In this document: piece after piece, positions 1-12,021 of the stretch | How positions within the stretch are numbered: the stretch's first letter is position 1 | How the letters are laid out: every line of letters begins with the position of its first letter | Assembly (NCBI GenBank): GCA_018136815.1 | Contig: CM030939.1 | Coordinates: 2,178,808 to 2,242,807, forward strand | DNA from: Isochrysis galbana | Lineage: Eukaryota; Haptophyta; Isochrysidales; Isochrysidaceae | DNA: 64,000 nucleotides | Reading direction: 5' to 3' | The notes under the pieces: model-generated | Told to the model about the DNA's origin: nothing | The model's database searches: none | What the model saw: only the letters and a program-made list of their open reading frames with translations | Program-made: the position numbers and the translations under genes

Positions 1-372
1 CTTCGAGCGGACGTATTCAGACATCCCGTGCTCATAGAGCGGCCAGATACTGCGGAGCGTACAATTGAGCCACTCAACGCCATCGGAGGTGGATGATGAG
101 TGAGTTCGAAAGGCCTCGGTGATCGCCTCGCGACGCAGCTCCTCCCAAGCGCACCCAAGCCGCCTCCGCTCGAGAGCGACGAGGAGCCAAAAGAGCGGTA
201 GAAGGTAGCACCAGTGCCATCCGCTCCCGCCAAGGGCAAATGCGAGAACGAGGACGAGGGCAGCGAGCCATGAGATTCCAGGCTCATACCTCGGCTCGAG
301 TGAGTCGTACTTCACGCTACCGAGCGGCCGCTCAAGCCGAACGGAGGAGGCGGGCGCCGCGCTGTCGCTCAT
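1..372 (-). CDS. Extended-synaptotagmin/tricalbin-like SMP protein, N-terminus (partial)
   Basis: An open frame starts at ATG 370-372 and runs off the left edge as 124 codons. Residues about 33-68 form two adjacent hydrophobic segments, like the ER-membrane hairpin of E-Syts and tricalbins. Residues about 99-123 carry GVEWLNCTLRSIWPLYE, which matches the conserved start of the SMP lipid-transfer domain (EWLN...IWP.YE). Family knowledge: such proteins tether the ER to the plasma membrane and shuttle glycerolipids through SMP, followed by C2 domains that would lie outside this window. The start is the first ATG and is followed by a short polar leader. No intron is visible. The hairpin-plus-SMP order makes the assignment fairly secure; the C2 domains cannot be checked here. 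Confidence 0.72.
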   Translation of the reverse strand, partial: MSDSAAPASSVRLERPLGSVKYDSLEPRYEPGISWLAALVLVLAFALGGSGWHWCYLLPLFWLLVALERRRLGCAWEELRREAITEAFRTHSSSTSDGVEWLNCTLRSIWPLYEHGMSEYVRSK

Positions 373-553
373 CCCCACCCTCACGCCACCCACCCACCAC
401 CACCCACTAAAAGGTCATATTCCTTGTAAATTATAGTCTTGTAAAAGGTCTCGTTGGCTAGCATCCCTAGCCACATACAGTATGGGTGCACCATTAAGAA
501 ACCCTACCATTAAGAAAGCTTAACATGATTTTGGCCGCCGACTCGCTAAGAAA

Positions 554-584
554 CTGGGGGTCGAGCCTCAGGCTCGACCCCCAG
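554..584. repeat. 31-bp perfect palindrome inside the TIR element
   Basis: Two 15-bp arms (CTGGGGGTCGAGCCT and its complement) surround one central base. On both sides it is flanked by the CTAAGAAAC motif that recurs at the element ends. It could form a very stable hairpin. Confidence 0.85.
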
Positions 585-1189
585 CTAAGAAACCCCGCCT
601 AAGAAACACGCCCCCCCCGGGGGGGGGAGGGCTTGGGGCTTGGGCAGGGTGGCAGGGCCGCGCATGTAGCAGCCGGTCCGCCTATGGCATTTAGTCCGCT
701 TACCTACAGTCCGCTCGCCGCCCGGCCGAGATCGCCTGGAAGAGAGTCGGCTGTCGGCTGTCGTTCGTCTGGAGCAGCCGCGAGCGCCACCCTCTTCCTC
801 TTTGTCCTTGGTTGTTGCGATGACTGTTGCGCCTGCTTTCTGCTTTCGGGGCTCATTGGGAGGGGGGGGGAGGCGGAGGAGGCGGAGGAGGCGGAGGAGG
901 AGGAGGAGCGGGGGCAAAAGCAGGCTCAGACGCACTTTGAGGGCTGTGCCCCAACCCCGTCAGACTCCACAGCTCCTCCACCTGCTACAGAAGCGCCCCT
1001 GCCACAGGCAAGCCCATTGCCCGTCGCATCGTAGCCACATCATCGGCCAATTGCCCACCGGGAGGGGTGCCGAAGAGCTCCCTGAGCCCGAGAGCCATGG
1101 CGACAAGCGAGGGCATTCCGCGGGGCGGTGGCGGTGGGGGGGTGGGGCGCGGGGGCGGAGAGGGAGGGAGGGGGAGGGAGGGAGGGAGG

Positions 1190-1449
<260 letters not shown>

Positions 1450-1601
1450 GCGTAAGAAACAAGAAACCACCCCCCAGCGGCCAGCGGCTTTGACCGGGAT
1501 AAGAAACTCGAGATAAGAAACCTCCCGGGCGGAGCCCGAGGGGACAAGAAAGCTTTAGAAGCTTTTCACTCCTGTTTTCTTAATGGTGCACCCATACTGT
1601 A

Positions 1602-4600
1602 CACCGGACGAGCCAACCGAACACACCCCCATCGCGGGGGAGGGGCTCCGATGCCGATGAAGGCTACGGTCCATCAGCACTAGGATTAAACTAGGACAAC
1701 AAGAAAACTCTGACACTCCCACTCCCTCATCGCCGAAGGCGAATCCCTATTTCTCCGCCTCTTTCAAGACTCTTTCCCATTTCCCATCCGAAATACTAGG
1801 GATATAGGGATAGGCTATGGATAGGGCGGTCAATCACAAACAGTGATTTAAACTACTAACATTGGGGGGGGGGGGGCTGCATTTTTTGACCGTCCCCCCA
1901 AGCCCATAAAAACTCCTTGGGGCTTGGGGGCTTACCTGCCTCCACGAATTAAATGATTATAATGTTAGATCTATATCTATATCCTAGCCAACCCCACTAA
2001 CTAGCTAATAGCGCTAATTGGACACAAAACCTTTCAGCTTTCAGTCCCGGAATCCCGCCATGCCTGACGAGCCAGGTGTCCGAGTGGTACCGGGGGGAGG
2101 GGGCACTACCCCCTCCCCTCGGTATTTGTCCTCCGCCCCAGTGCACGCACCGACCTTGCGCACCCCAGCACCCAACACAACCTCTCCTCGAGGCCACGAT
2201 GGGGGAAACCCCCAAAACCCCTTTCCCTTTCCCTTTCGGGTAAAACAACGCGGGGGGGGGGGGGGGGCACTCGTGAATCTAGGTGTCCAGAAAGCTAAAC
2301 TCTAAACTCTAAACTCCCTCGTCAGAGCTCAGAGCGAGTGGCCGCGGCGAGCCGCGGCCCTTCCTTCCTCCCGCCTCCCGTCTCTGGCGCCCCCCATCTT
2401 CTTTTATTTACCTAAACGGGGCAAGAAAATACGTTAGCGCCGGAGGGGGGAACTGCCGCTCCCCCCTCCCCTCTCTCTTCCCTCTTCCTCCTCTCTTCCC
2501 TGCGGCGGGGGCCCATGGCGCGCACTTGCGGCGGCCCCCACTTCAGGTCCCCAGATGGCCTGCAGGGGCCTAAGAGCACATCAGCTCAGGGCTCAGGGGG
2601 CAGGTGAGGCTGGGGCATGGCCCTGGCCCCTCCTGCTGCCTCTCCCTCGTTGGTCGTTGGTGCCTCTTGGGCTGCTTTCCCGCTACGGTAAAGCCCATGC
2701 GACCCATACATAGCACGACTTCTAATACTAATACCTCAGAATTTCACGTTTCACGTTTCGAGTTTCGAGTGTGCACACACACCCATGAGCACCTACACAA
2801 AAAATAATAAGGGGCGTGAGAAAGTGTGATGTCTGTGCACGTCGCAGACCATTGTCGGTACAAAATCGAACAGTTGAGGTATTAATTAAGTATGAAAGTT
2901 GTCCATGCTCCATGCAGTCTTATTACAACTTGCTATGCAACCATTTCGTCGTGCAGGCACAAGCACAAGGTGGAATTACACGTCAGAGAGGGCCTCCTCT
3001 GCCTTACGCTTTTGCGTACAAACTGACTCCTCCACAAAGCCCACCGCAGACACCCCATACACATACACGTCCTGAATCTGTGCGACTGAACACGCACGAG
3101 GGATGCTTGCTTCGTTGGCCTTTCTCCGTCCGGACCAGCGCCCTCACGCACCCTGTGCGTGTGCACCACCGCTTCTCCCTGCCACCCTTCTTGCCGACAA
3201 AAGTTTTACAAATGTTTCTGCCGTATGAGGGTGGAGGGTGGCCCTCCCAAGCCTCCCAAGTTTGCCCGTCGGCCTCCAGCAGCTTGCAACCTCCCGCGCA
3301 GCCCGTCGACCGTGCACATCGTCGTCGCCCCTTCATCTGCCGCCGCCTTTGCTGCCTCGGCGGCCTCGGCGTCGTGCAGGTCGTGCAAACGACATAGCAG
3401 CGCCGTGTTGGTGGCCTACTTCCCGCGCTGCACGCAGAGCCACACGCAGCGGGGGTGGGGAAGCGCCCCGGGTAGCCGCTTCAGCCGCGCTACCACACCC
3501 ATCCACTCCCTGGACCTCCACCCCCATGGATCACCGAATTCCCATGACCCATACATGGAGCGAAGGCCTGCAGAGGCGGGCAGGTGGACAGCCAGCGCGG
3601 CCGCCACTCGCCGTCTCGCGCCAGAGTTAGAGTTAGAAAACCTTTAGAACCACCTAAAGCCCTGTTTGACCGCCCTCTATGTTCAGGATTTTTGACCATC
3701 TCAACTACAACTATTGCATCATGCCACAGAAGACCGACGAGCGGCAGCATGAAGAGAACGTCGAAGAGAACGATCGTCAACGGTGTGCACGGTGACCAGG
3801 GCTTGATTGTTGATTGGCGTCAAAAGCAACAAGAAACACGCATCAACAATCTCGACGTACGACCGCATGCGGCATGCGAGACCAACATACGTAGACCTCA
3901 TAACTTCCCAATGTAGTTTACATTGATCGGAGAGAGGTTGACCAAGATAAAGACACTCATGACGGCGTATGAAGATGACGACTTACGAGGATGCGTTCAA
4001 GAAAGATGCGCAGTGTAGGACTTCAATCCAAAGTTTGTTCGGCGCATTGCGGAACACCGAGTGTGTGTACGCCCTAGGTTTATCAAGAGAATCATGGTGT
4101 AGAAACTCGATGCCGTCGCAAGTGGGAGACAAGGAAAGGTGCATACAATGTGCCATCACTCTTTGCATTATGCTACTACGCCCGCAGCTGGCATTCGGTG
4201 CAAAAGCAAGCAACACGTGTCGAATGCGCAGAGCTTGGCGATTTCGATGGCGTCATTCATATATGCGTGGGACTCTGACATATGAGTAGGAGTTGAAATT
4301 GGGAGAAATACAGCTGCGAATAGGTCGAAAAGCGACGGGCAAGTTGACAAAAAACCAGCATGCCGTATGTTATGTAGCAGAAGAAACTCAGCGCCTGCGG
4401 AGGGATATTTAGTAGAGATGATATCAACTGCGCAGTTGGAGTGAAGAACTTGATGGCAACCCCTGCGTTTGCATAGTTTCGTCACAATAAAGAGCTTGCG
4501 AGGAGAACTAGCGCCCTTCAACTTGGCATGGGTTGGCGAGGGCACAGGTGCCCTGGAAGACTATATTGGAGCAGCTTGAAGCGAACCGAGGCAGCTCAAC

Positions 4601-4763
4601 CATGGGAGCACTCCAAGTGGTGCATCCCGTTGGTGGTGCGCTCGTTTTCAATCGCCAAAAAGAATGCTCGCAGCGTGCTCTTCTTCGTCAAGTCTCAATA
4701 ATGACTTCGAGTGATGGCAGCATACGACAGTTCTCACGATCGCAATGATGATAGTAACACATG
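1602..4763. other. Intergenic, no supported gene
   Basis: Short overlapping frames here have no recognisable domains and are interrupted by homopolymers (G at about 1864 and 2251). 2290-2315 has three CTAAACT units. 3690-4530 is less GC-rich and may be the 3' flank of the minus-strand Zn2Cys6 gene. I see no RNA gene. Confidence 0.5.
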
Positions 4764-5909
4764 TCACTGAGGAAGATGACGCACTTGCGCCTGGGACTGC
4801 AACATCATTTGTGACTGCAGGTGCGGTGCCGCCTGCATTTGTGGCTGAGGCTGCAGCTGCAGTTGTGATTGCGGCTGCATATGCATATGCATCTGCCCCT
4901 GGGACTGCATGCGCGCTTGCGGGTTCATCCGCGTGGACATTTGAACGAGTTGGTGTGCAGGAGATGGTGAAGATCCGATGGAAGGGGAGTTACTAGCCAT
5001 CTGCATTCCTTGTGGTAATGCCCCTCGATCATAGGTCATCCCTTGCATTCCATTGAAAGACAGTTGCTGCTGCGACTGCTGCTGGTAGAACTGGCCGTCC
5101 GCAGGCTGCTGCTGCATTACCGGTATATACTGACTCTGACGGGAAGACACGCCCTGCGGGGGGAACATGCTCATCGTACTTTGCGCATCTTGCCGAGTCA
5201 TTGCATGCGACGCACTCGACATCATGCTGTTGGAGTCTTGCAGTGATGTGTTGGCGGCCATCATGGGCGCCGACTGCATGACCGCCCCAGAATACAACGA
5301 TTGTGAGGAGCCGTCAGAGGCGCTATGCTGTCCCATAATATTACCCATGGCGACTCCCATCGGCGCGCCCATGGGGTGGTGGCCTTGCATGCCAATGGTG
5401 CTGGGGCCATAGAAGGCCATGAGAGCGGGGTCTTGCATCATGTCTGGTTGAACGAACATCATCGGATTCATGGCCCCGGGGAAGGATCCGGGAGGCAGAG
5501 CACAACCCATAGCGCTGAGAGCGCCGTATGGTGAGAAGGCCTCGCTCATATCCATCGGGAGCCGATGGCGAGCTAGGCCTAGGTGTGGTGAGGGGCGACG
5601 ATTGTGTATGCGTGGAATGCATTGGCGGTTCCGCTCGACGCAGTTGAGGCATGCGCCGCCATCGAGCATCGTGCAGCGAAGCTTGCGTTCCCAGCAGGAC
5701 ATACAGGCCGCCCGGCAGCGCTTGCGCTCGCCCGAAGGATTCGGATTCGTATCTGGTGGAGCATCAAGCTTGGTTCCGTGCTTCTCTGGCTTGTTGGCCA
5801 CCACTGCGGACGCAGGCTCGGCATCTGAAGATCCACCTTCCTCGGAGATCTCATCCTGGCGTTGCTTCCTCTTGCTCCCACCGTAGCGGTCATCCGTCTC
5901 GATGGCCAT
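4764..5909 (-). CDS. Zn(II)2Cys6 binuclear-cluster transcription factor-like protein
   Basis: A 381-aa frame. Residues 69-97 match C-x2-C-x6-C-x7-C-x2-C-x6-C exactly (Cys 69, 72, 79, 87, 90, 97), with the basic run between the second and third Cys that is typical of fungal GAL4-type DNA-binding domains. A basic patch, KRKQRQ, lies at 13-18. The rest is low-complexity: Met/Gln/Ser-rich, with a long Gln/Met tail resembling an activation region. No fungal middle-homology domain is seen. I chose ATG 5907-5909 because the upstream open frame (to 6362) is only Pro/Gly-rich G-run sequence. Role inferred: a nuclear regulator of unknown targets. Such clusters also occur outside fungi, so the family does not fix the lineage. 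Confidence 0.7.
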   Translation of the reverse strand: MAIETDDRYGGSKRKQRQDEISEEGGSSDAEPASAVVANKPEKHGTKLDAPPDTNPNPSGERKRCRAACMSCWERKLRCTMLDGGACLNCVERNRQCIPRIHNRRPSPHLGLARHRLPMDMSEAFSPYGALSAMGCALPPGSFPGAMNPMMFVQPDMMQDPALMAFYGPSTIGMQGHHPMGAPMGVAMGNIMGQHSASDGSSQSLYSGAVMQSAPMMAANTSLQDSNSMMSSASHAMTRQDAQSTMSMFPPQGVSSRQSQYIPVMQQQPADGQFYQQQSQQQLSFNGMQGMTYDRGALPQGMQMASNSPSIGSSPSPAHQLVQMSTRMNPQARMQSQGQMHMHMQPQSQLQLQPQPQMQAAPHLQSQMMLQSQAQVRHLPQ

Positions 5910-7379
5910 GGGGGAGGGGAGAGAGTGGGAGGGAGAGCTCTCCGCTGAGGCGGAAGCGAGGGCGTGGGGGACAAAGCGAAAAGGGGAATGGGGGCGGGGG
6001 GTGGGGGGGGGGCGATGAGGGGCGGAGGCCGTCAAAGTCCGAGAAAGGAGACTTCGGGAGCGGGGAGGTCCCCCGCGCGGGGGGGGGGAAGGGTCGACGC
6101 GAGCCACCGGCAGGAAGGGGGGGGAAGGGGGGAAGGGGGGGAAGGGGGGGGGGGGGGGGGGAAGGCAGAGAAACTCGCACACCGGCCCGCACGGGGGGAG
6201 ACGCTCGAGCCCAAAAGCTGAGAAGGTGTGGATCTCCAAAGATGGGAGCCGCCACTGTTGCCTCTCGAGGAGATTGCGAGCCCGCGGCGGTCGTCCTCGC
6301 TCCGTCATCGAATGGAATCGCGCGGCTGCTGCGACTCGCCCGAGGATCATTGGCTCCGACACACCTCGCCACTCGGTCCTCCTTTGACTGCCAGCAGCCT
6401 CCTGATTTCTGGCTCATTGTTTGTGATGAAAGGAGGAGAGGGCGCCTCCACCACGGCGCTCCAATTGCTTCGACTCCATCATCAACCTTCTCGAATCTCA
6501 GCGCTACCCGCAGAAGATGCGGACCCGTTGCCGAAAGCGCGCCGGGGGGTAGAAGGGTGGACCCCCCCCCCTCCCCCCCAAGGCGGCTCGGGGCTCGGCT
6601 CCTTCTCATGAGCAGCAGTAAGGATAGACTGCCGACCGCAGTGCCGGCGTGCCGGCGCCCTTCTGGAGGATGGCACTCAGATTGGAAGCCACAATCGTCG
6701 GCTTCAATCTCGCTCGAGCTCCCGGCCACCGACCGGGACCGGCGGTTGCTTCACAGTAAAACGGGCGACGGCGCTGCGACCAGTAAAGGAATCCCAGCGG
6801 CGTGGAAAGCTGTGCCCACGACGATGGCGGAAGCCGGTGCAAACTCCCTGAATCGCTGGGTGAAGGGTCCATTCTGTCGTTGGTAAAGCCGGAGGAGGGG
6901 GAAGTCTCGCGAGCCTCGAGCTTTTCGTGATGCGTCCTCGCTCTCTCTCTCGGAGGCGTTGTATGGCGTCTAACTCGATTCTCTGTCACGCCGGATGCAC
7001 CCTGCAACGCGCGGACAGTACTGTGAGCGCGACACTCCTTCTCTTCTTCTCTAAATGCTCTTCTGCATTGTTCCAGTCACGAGCGATACTTTAGATACAA
7101 GCGAAAAAAAACCGTTATTCGGAGTATTGGAAACAGGTGCTACACCACAGCTGTTTTGTACCGTGGCTCAGGGGGGGGGGCTTCACGAGAAGTATTGGAC
7201 TCAAAACACGAGAAAAACAAGCGAAGTGATTTTCGGCCGAGGCGTTGCTTCCCCACCCCCGCCCCCCTCTCCCCCCCTCCCATCGCGCGATGGCGCGCGG
7301 GGTGGGGGACAGAGGTCGGGAGCACGGTAAAATCGGCTCGTTGGCCAGCTTCCCTTTTTCTTTTCCACTTCTTCAGGTT
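5910..7379. other. G-rich 5' flank and intergenic DNA
   Basis: Several G-runs (6121-6162 and others) lie directly upstream of the Zn2Cys6 start and may be 5' UTR or promoter. The frames in both directions are homopolymer translations without domains. Confidence 0.4.
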
Positions 7380-7607
7380 GAATTCCTACGTGTGAAACAC
7401 AGTCAAACTTAGAAATAAAACAGAAAAAACAGTATGTATTTTGCCGTTGAAAAAAAACAAAGAAAAACAATTGTAAAAAACAGATGTGCGGGGTGCGGGG
7501 GGGGGGGGGGGGGGGCGCCGCCCGAAAGAAACAATGAAAAACATATGACATATGTTTGGGGCCTCCAAAAAAAATTGTTCCTGTGTTTCACATGTAGGGT
7601 AGAATTC
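7380..7607. mobile_element. Foldback/MITE-like element
   Basis: 7380-7402 (GAATTCCTACGTGTGAAACA...) and 7581-7607 are imperfect inverted repeats enclosing an A- and G-run-rich core. The right arm has a small insertion relative to the left. No ORF and no clear target duplication, so the class is unknown. Confidence 0.55.
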
Positions 7608-8635
7608 GTTGTAATTGTAATTGTAAAGCGAAGCACGAAGCACCGTGTGGTTGGTGACCCACGGAGGGGTGTGGACTGCAGCTGTGCTGAGGGTGGGAAG
7701 GAAATCCTAGTTGGGCTGTAAGTACTGATATTAGTACTGATGCATTATAGTATTAGCTCCCCAGGAGCTGATGTACTGATGTTAGTGCCTAGGCTGCCAA
7801 TTCAAAAATAAAACTGAAAACAAAACTCCGGAGCGGGAACGAGCCCCCGCGAACAAGCGCCAAAGGCGCGCCCGCCTGCTCCCTCCCCCCCATCTCTCCT
7901 GCTAGCTGCCCACCCCCCACCACCTTGGACCTTGGCCTCTTGGCCTCTTCACATGCACCTTCCAACTCCAACTCCTGCTCTCTGTTTGTTTGCGCTGCCC
8001 TCCCCTTTACGCGCGCGCCACGCGCTGCACGCTGAACACCCCCCAGTAAGTATAAGTATAATAATAGATAATAGCGATACTAGAAGTTGTAATAGGTGTG
8101 TAAGCTGATATTAGTACTAGTGTAAGTACCGATGTAAGTGTAAGCTCAAAACCACCGTAAGCTTACGGACTGACAGCCCAACTTGGAAGGAAATGTAACA
8201 TGTTCTGTACGAGGCGAGCGCGTGATTCGGCGCCGCGGCATGCGAGGGGAGGGACCGGGACGAGGGGGCTCCAAGGCCGGCGGGCAGGCCGCAGGAGCAT
8301 GCTCCACAGGATGGGTCGGAAGGGGGGGGGAAGAGGTCAGACATGAACACGAAGGGGTGCACGCGAGAGACTCGATGCGACAGAGAAGCTGGAGAAAGAA
8401 ACACGCGGGGAACTGAACATTGAGGGAAACGAGGCGAACACTAACATAACCGGGGCGGGGGGAAGGAAGGGGAAGATGGACGGAAGAGGAGGGCGCGGAA
8501 GGGGAGCGCCCTCCGAGGGGGAACGTGCCCGACGGAAGGGGAAGAGGAACAAGGGAGGAGCCGCGATCACATAAGAGAGAGGGAAGGAACGGATCGCGGG
8601 AATGAACATACACTCCGGGAATGGGAAAGATCAAA
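7608..8635. other. Intergenic, nothing recognised
   Basis: Repeated short TAGTACTGAT and AAGTATAAG motifs occur at about 7720-7790 and 8045-8140. The long minus-strand frames at 8146-8634 are Pro/Ser-rich without domains. Confidence 0.4.
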
Positions 8636-9547
8636 GCTGTACATGATTCAAGTCACGACTATAGTCAGACGCATAGTCAAGCTCCCATGGTATGACTAGT
8701 AGTCAATAGTCAGAGGGCTATCTATGACTAGTAGTCAATAGTCAGAGGCTATGGCATGTCTTGACTATGCTAGTCAGGGGGCCGACTTGACTACGACTAG
8801 AGCAGCGCGACTATAGTCACTGCCTGCCTGCGCAAGCGCGCGAGCAAAGCGCTAAAGCAGGGCAGAGCGCGCTGCACGCCGCCTGTCGATCAATGCCAAC
8901 GCATTGCGGGTTGCGGAGCCACATATACTAAACTGCGCAATGATCGAGCGGCTCGAGGTCAAGTATGCGCGCACGACAATAGCCTGTATATAATACTATA
9001 CTAGCACAATGGAATTGGATCCATCGTCCGAGACAATGCTACCATCAGTCACTCTCGCTCTCCACACCCACACCGCTCAGGCACCCAACAGTCCCATCCC
9101 CATCATCATCATCTTCAAACATCTCATACACACCTTCTTGCTGCCCATCAATGGGGGCATCCTCCCGAACAGTGGCTAGCCCCAGAGTGCTCTCCTCCCA
9201 CGCCCCAAGACGCCCTCCCACGCCATACTTGCTCACATACAAGTCGGAGGGGGGCGTAAGGGGGGGGGGGGGCGTTTCGGGGTTTCGGCTTTCCCCTCCC
9301 TCCAAATAAACAAAAAACGGCGAAAAGAATTAAAATTAGATTAACATCAAGACACAATATCTATATACCCATATGACTATAGTCTGATCATAGTCAGTGA
9401 TTCAAGCTCCCATGCTATGACTAGTAGTCAATAGTCAGAGGGCTATGCATGACTAGTAGTCTATAGTCAGAGGCTATGGTGTGACTATGACTGCATAGTC
9501 AAGGCCCATAGAATGACTAAGATTGAATCACTTGAATCATGTACAGC
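8636..9547. mobile_element. MITE-like element with 17-bp TIRs and dense ACTATAGTC-type subterminal repeats
   Basis: 8636-8652 and 9531-9547 are perfect 17-bp inverted repeats (GCTGTACATGATTCAAG). Just inside each end lies a block of related sequence with many GACTA/TAGTC palindromic units, including near-identical ATGACTAGTAGTCAATAGTC copies at about 8690, 8725 and 9415. The 9-mer GGGAAAGAT occurs outside both ends (8623-8631 and 9551-9559). The core (8820-9360) has a small minus-strand frame ending in an acidic tail (9045-9305) that could be a transposase remnant, but it matches nothing I recognise. Confidence 0.65.
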
Positions 9548-11244
9548 CCTGGGAAAGATGGGGAGAGCTGGCGGAGCGAGTCCGAACGGTGAAGGGGAGC
9601 CAGCGACCTAAAACCTAAAATTGGAACGGGCGGGCTTGCTGCGCCCCCCCTACCCGCAACACCCCCCCCCACTGCGAGAACAGATAGGGGAAGGGGCCGG
9701 CGCGAGCAGTGCCAAATAGGAGGGGAGGGGGGAGGGGGGCGAATGCGAGCGTGACGTCGGGAACGGGATTCACCGACGATCCCGAGACGGGCGGGAAGAC
9801 GAGCCAGCGTGAGGAACGGGTGGGGAAGAAAACGCCGAGAGAAGCGAAGAGAAGATAGACGGGGCGAGCGAAGGGGGCGGAAGTTGATCGCGTATGCGAC
9901 AGGAGCGTGGGAGAGGCAGGGGGGGCCAGGGGCTGAGCCCCAGCCTCCACTGCCCCCTGAGCCGCCCTGGCTGGCCCTCTGGGAGCCCCCAAAGGACCCC
10001 TGAGAGCAGGCCGTGGCGCGCCGAATGGCGACGCGCCCCACAGTGGCTTTCGCTCCCGTGTTCATTATGTGTTGTCGCTTGTTTACGTTAGAAAGTGGTG
10101 CGGCGTGTCTCCGTACGCACACCAACAGCCGTCGTAGCGCTCTGCGATCGAAGCCATGCCATGACCCCTCGTAACCTTGAGCCCCCAGTGCCTTGTGTGC
10201 GGTCTCTCGCTTGAAACCACCCACTAGAGATTGACTCAGCCTGTTCCCATGGGCCATGGGCCCAACACCAACACCAAGACCGCAAGACCGCCCTCTGCAC
10301 CGCCAAATCCTAATCCGCCCTCGCCGCCGTGCGCGGACCCCGCTACCACTGCACCATTGCCCAAAACTTCCCAAGGATCCAAAGTCGATAGGCCGCCTTC
10401 TACGGGCGCGTGGGTATGCCAAGGATGGAGTCTCAGGAGCCTTACCCCCAGGATCCTGGGGTCAGTCCATCTCCACACGCCTCTCCCATTTGAGAACTGA
10501 GTATAAACTCAATTAGCCCCACCAACTGGGAGAAACGATTGAATATCCTTATTAGAACTAACATGGTTGGTGAAGCAGACAAACACCAACGTCAACACAG
10601 AAAATTCTGTTCCCTCACTTCAAACACTGGTCAACTGGACACCGACGCTCGTCTCCTTGGCACCCACACCCTATGAGCCATTCGGGTTTCACGCAAGGCT
10701 TTGGGCGCCCGTATGGCCGGAAGGTGTCCTAAACTGCTGGTCCATACATGCCAGAGGCCTTCCGATAGCACCAGGCACGCATAGCCGCCGCAGGCGGCCA
10801 TCAAACACTCACAGCCGAGAGCAGGTCTCTGCGCGGAGAGGTGCCAGGCAAATCCGTACATGCCATCAACGACATTTGCGGACCCTTCAGGTGGGCGCCT
10901 TGATGGCGAAAGAGTCGCCTTACGACCTCCTTCGGACAGATCGACCGCCCTTCTCCCTCTGGCCGTGCCCCTTTCGGCCCCATGCCCTTCTGATCGTCTC
11001 GCGCAGCCCATCTGGAGGGCCCTTCCCCAACTCCGCCGCATCTGCACAAGGCGGTGCGATGGCGCGCCGTGCGCGCGGGCGGAGACACCCACACATTGGC
11101 CTCTCCACCGGCCACACAGCGCATCAGAGCGCCCACAACAGCCACCAGGCCCCATGACAGCTGGAGGAGCCGGACGGCCGCGGCCCCACTCCATCCCCCG
11201 CGGCGGCAATCCTCTCTATTCGAGGGGCGTGAAACCGTTGCGCC
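9548..11244. other. Intergenic, no supported gene
   Basis: Long frames on both strands (for example 9517-10422 minus, 10567-11157 plus) are Arg/Pro/Ala-rich, overlap each other and show no domain. 11100-11244 is the immediate 5' flank of the MYCBP-C2 gene. Confidence 0.4.
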
Positions 11245-12021
11245 ATGGCGTCAGAGGTGGCCGCGCTGCCTATGGAGAACCTGACCGGAGAGCTCGACAC
11301 GATGGAAGAGGCGGAATTCCGATCATATGTAGTGAGATCGAAGGCTGCGGAAGAGATCATTAAGGTAGTCGTCGGTCTTTCAGAGTCGAATGCCCGACCC
11401 CAGAATCCGAGCAAGTTCCTTCGCAGCATGTTTGACGCAGAGCTCAAGCTCACTGATGAGCCCAAGGAGGATGTCGAAGCGATCCTTGAGGAGAACAGGT
11501 CCCTCAAGCAACAGATTGCTGAGCTCAGCGGACGAGTCGCGGAATTTCGCCGTAAGATCCCCCCGGGTGAGCTCACGCTCAGCAGAATCACCCTGCTCAA
11601 TGTTCCTGAGCGTCAGGGCCAAGATGCCTCGTGTGATGGTAAATTCTACGCACGCGTCGAGCTTCTTTCGTACGCTTCAGCGGGTCAGCCACCTGCCATT
11701 GCTCGGACTGGTACCTTAGCGATCGCTGGCGAAGTAATGTTCGAGGAATATCTGAGGCTTCCTTTGCCTGCGATGCGAGACGCAAGCCTTGCCCCGGAGC
11801 TCCGTATAACTCTATGGGATGGTGAGGACACGACGGAGGGCTCAGAACCATTGGCGTCGTCTACGTTTGCCCTCCCAGATAGAAACTCGGGTGAACTTGT
11901 CGACGTTGCGATGACGTCGTCGGTGGCGGATGGATGTCTATTGCATCTGACCTTCGAGATAGGTGCACTCTCTCAGCAAGATGATGATAGCCAAGAGCGG
12001 CAAGCTGAAGAGCAGGGCTAG
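11245..12021 (+). CDS. MYCBP (AMY-1)-like domain fused to a C2-like domain
   Basis: A single-exon 258-aa protein starting at ATG 11245. Residues about 23-100 follow the c-Myc-binding-protein plan: an FRSYV...AAEEIIKVVVGL helix, the AxPxNPSKFLRSMF docking-type helix, then a coiled coil with ILEENRSLKQQIAEL. Residues about 108-215 are predicted beta-rich, with features of a C2 sandwich (LTLSRITLLNVP, KFYARVELLS, PELRITLWDGED). The tail is Gln/Asp-rich. Known biology: MYCBP orthologues bind A-kinase anchoring proteins, and in Chlamydomonas the orthologue FAP174 is a flagellar protein. The inferred role is a cAMP-signalling or ciliary adaptor that could reach membranes through the C2 part. I do not see the full set of Ca2+-binding aspartates, so calcium binding is doubtful. 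Confidence 0.65.
   Translation: MASEVAALPMENLTGELDTMEEAEFRSYVVRSKAAEEIIKVVVGLSESNARPQNPSKFLRSMFDAELKLTDEPKEDVEAILEENRSLKQQIAELSGRVAEFRRKIPPGELTLSRITLLNVPERQGQDASCDGKFYARVELLSYASAGQPPAIARTGTLAIAGEVMFEEYLRLPLPAMRDASLAPELRITLWDGEDTTEGSEPLASSTFALPDRNSGELVDVAMTSSVADGCLLHLTFEIGALSQQDDDSQERQAEEQG

Noticed and set aside
633..1034. Plus-strand ORF inside the TIR element as a transposase
   Set aside because: Low-complexity, no DDE motif; composition follows the repeats.
2286..2318. CTAAACT repeats as an interstitial telomere
   Set aside because: Only three units and the unit does not match the common TTTAGGG or TTAGGG types.
5890..6729. 279-aa minus-strand ORF upstream of the Zn2Cys6 gene
   Set aside because: Proline/serine reading of G-runs; no domain.
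10567..11209. Overlapping plus and minus ORFs of about 190 aa
   Set aside because: Mutual shadows with no conserved motif; neither has better support.
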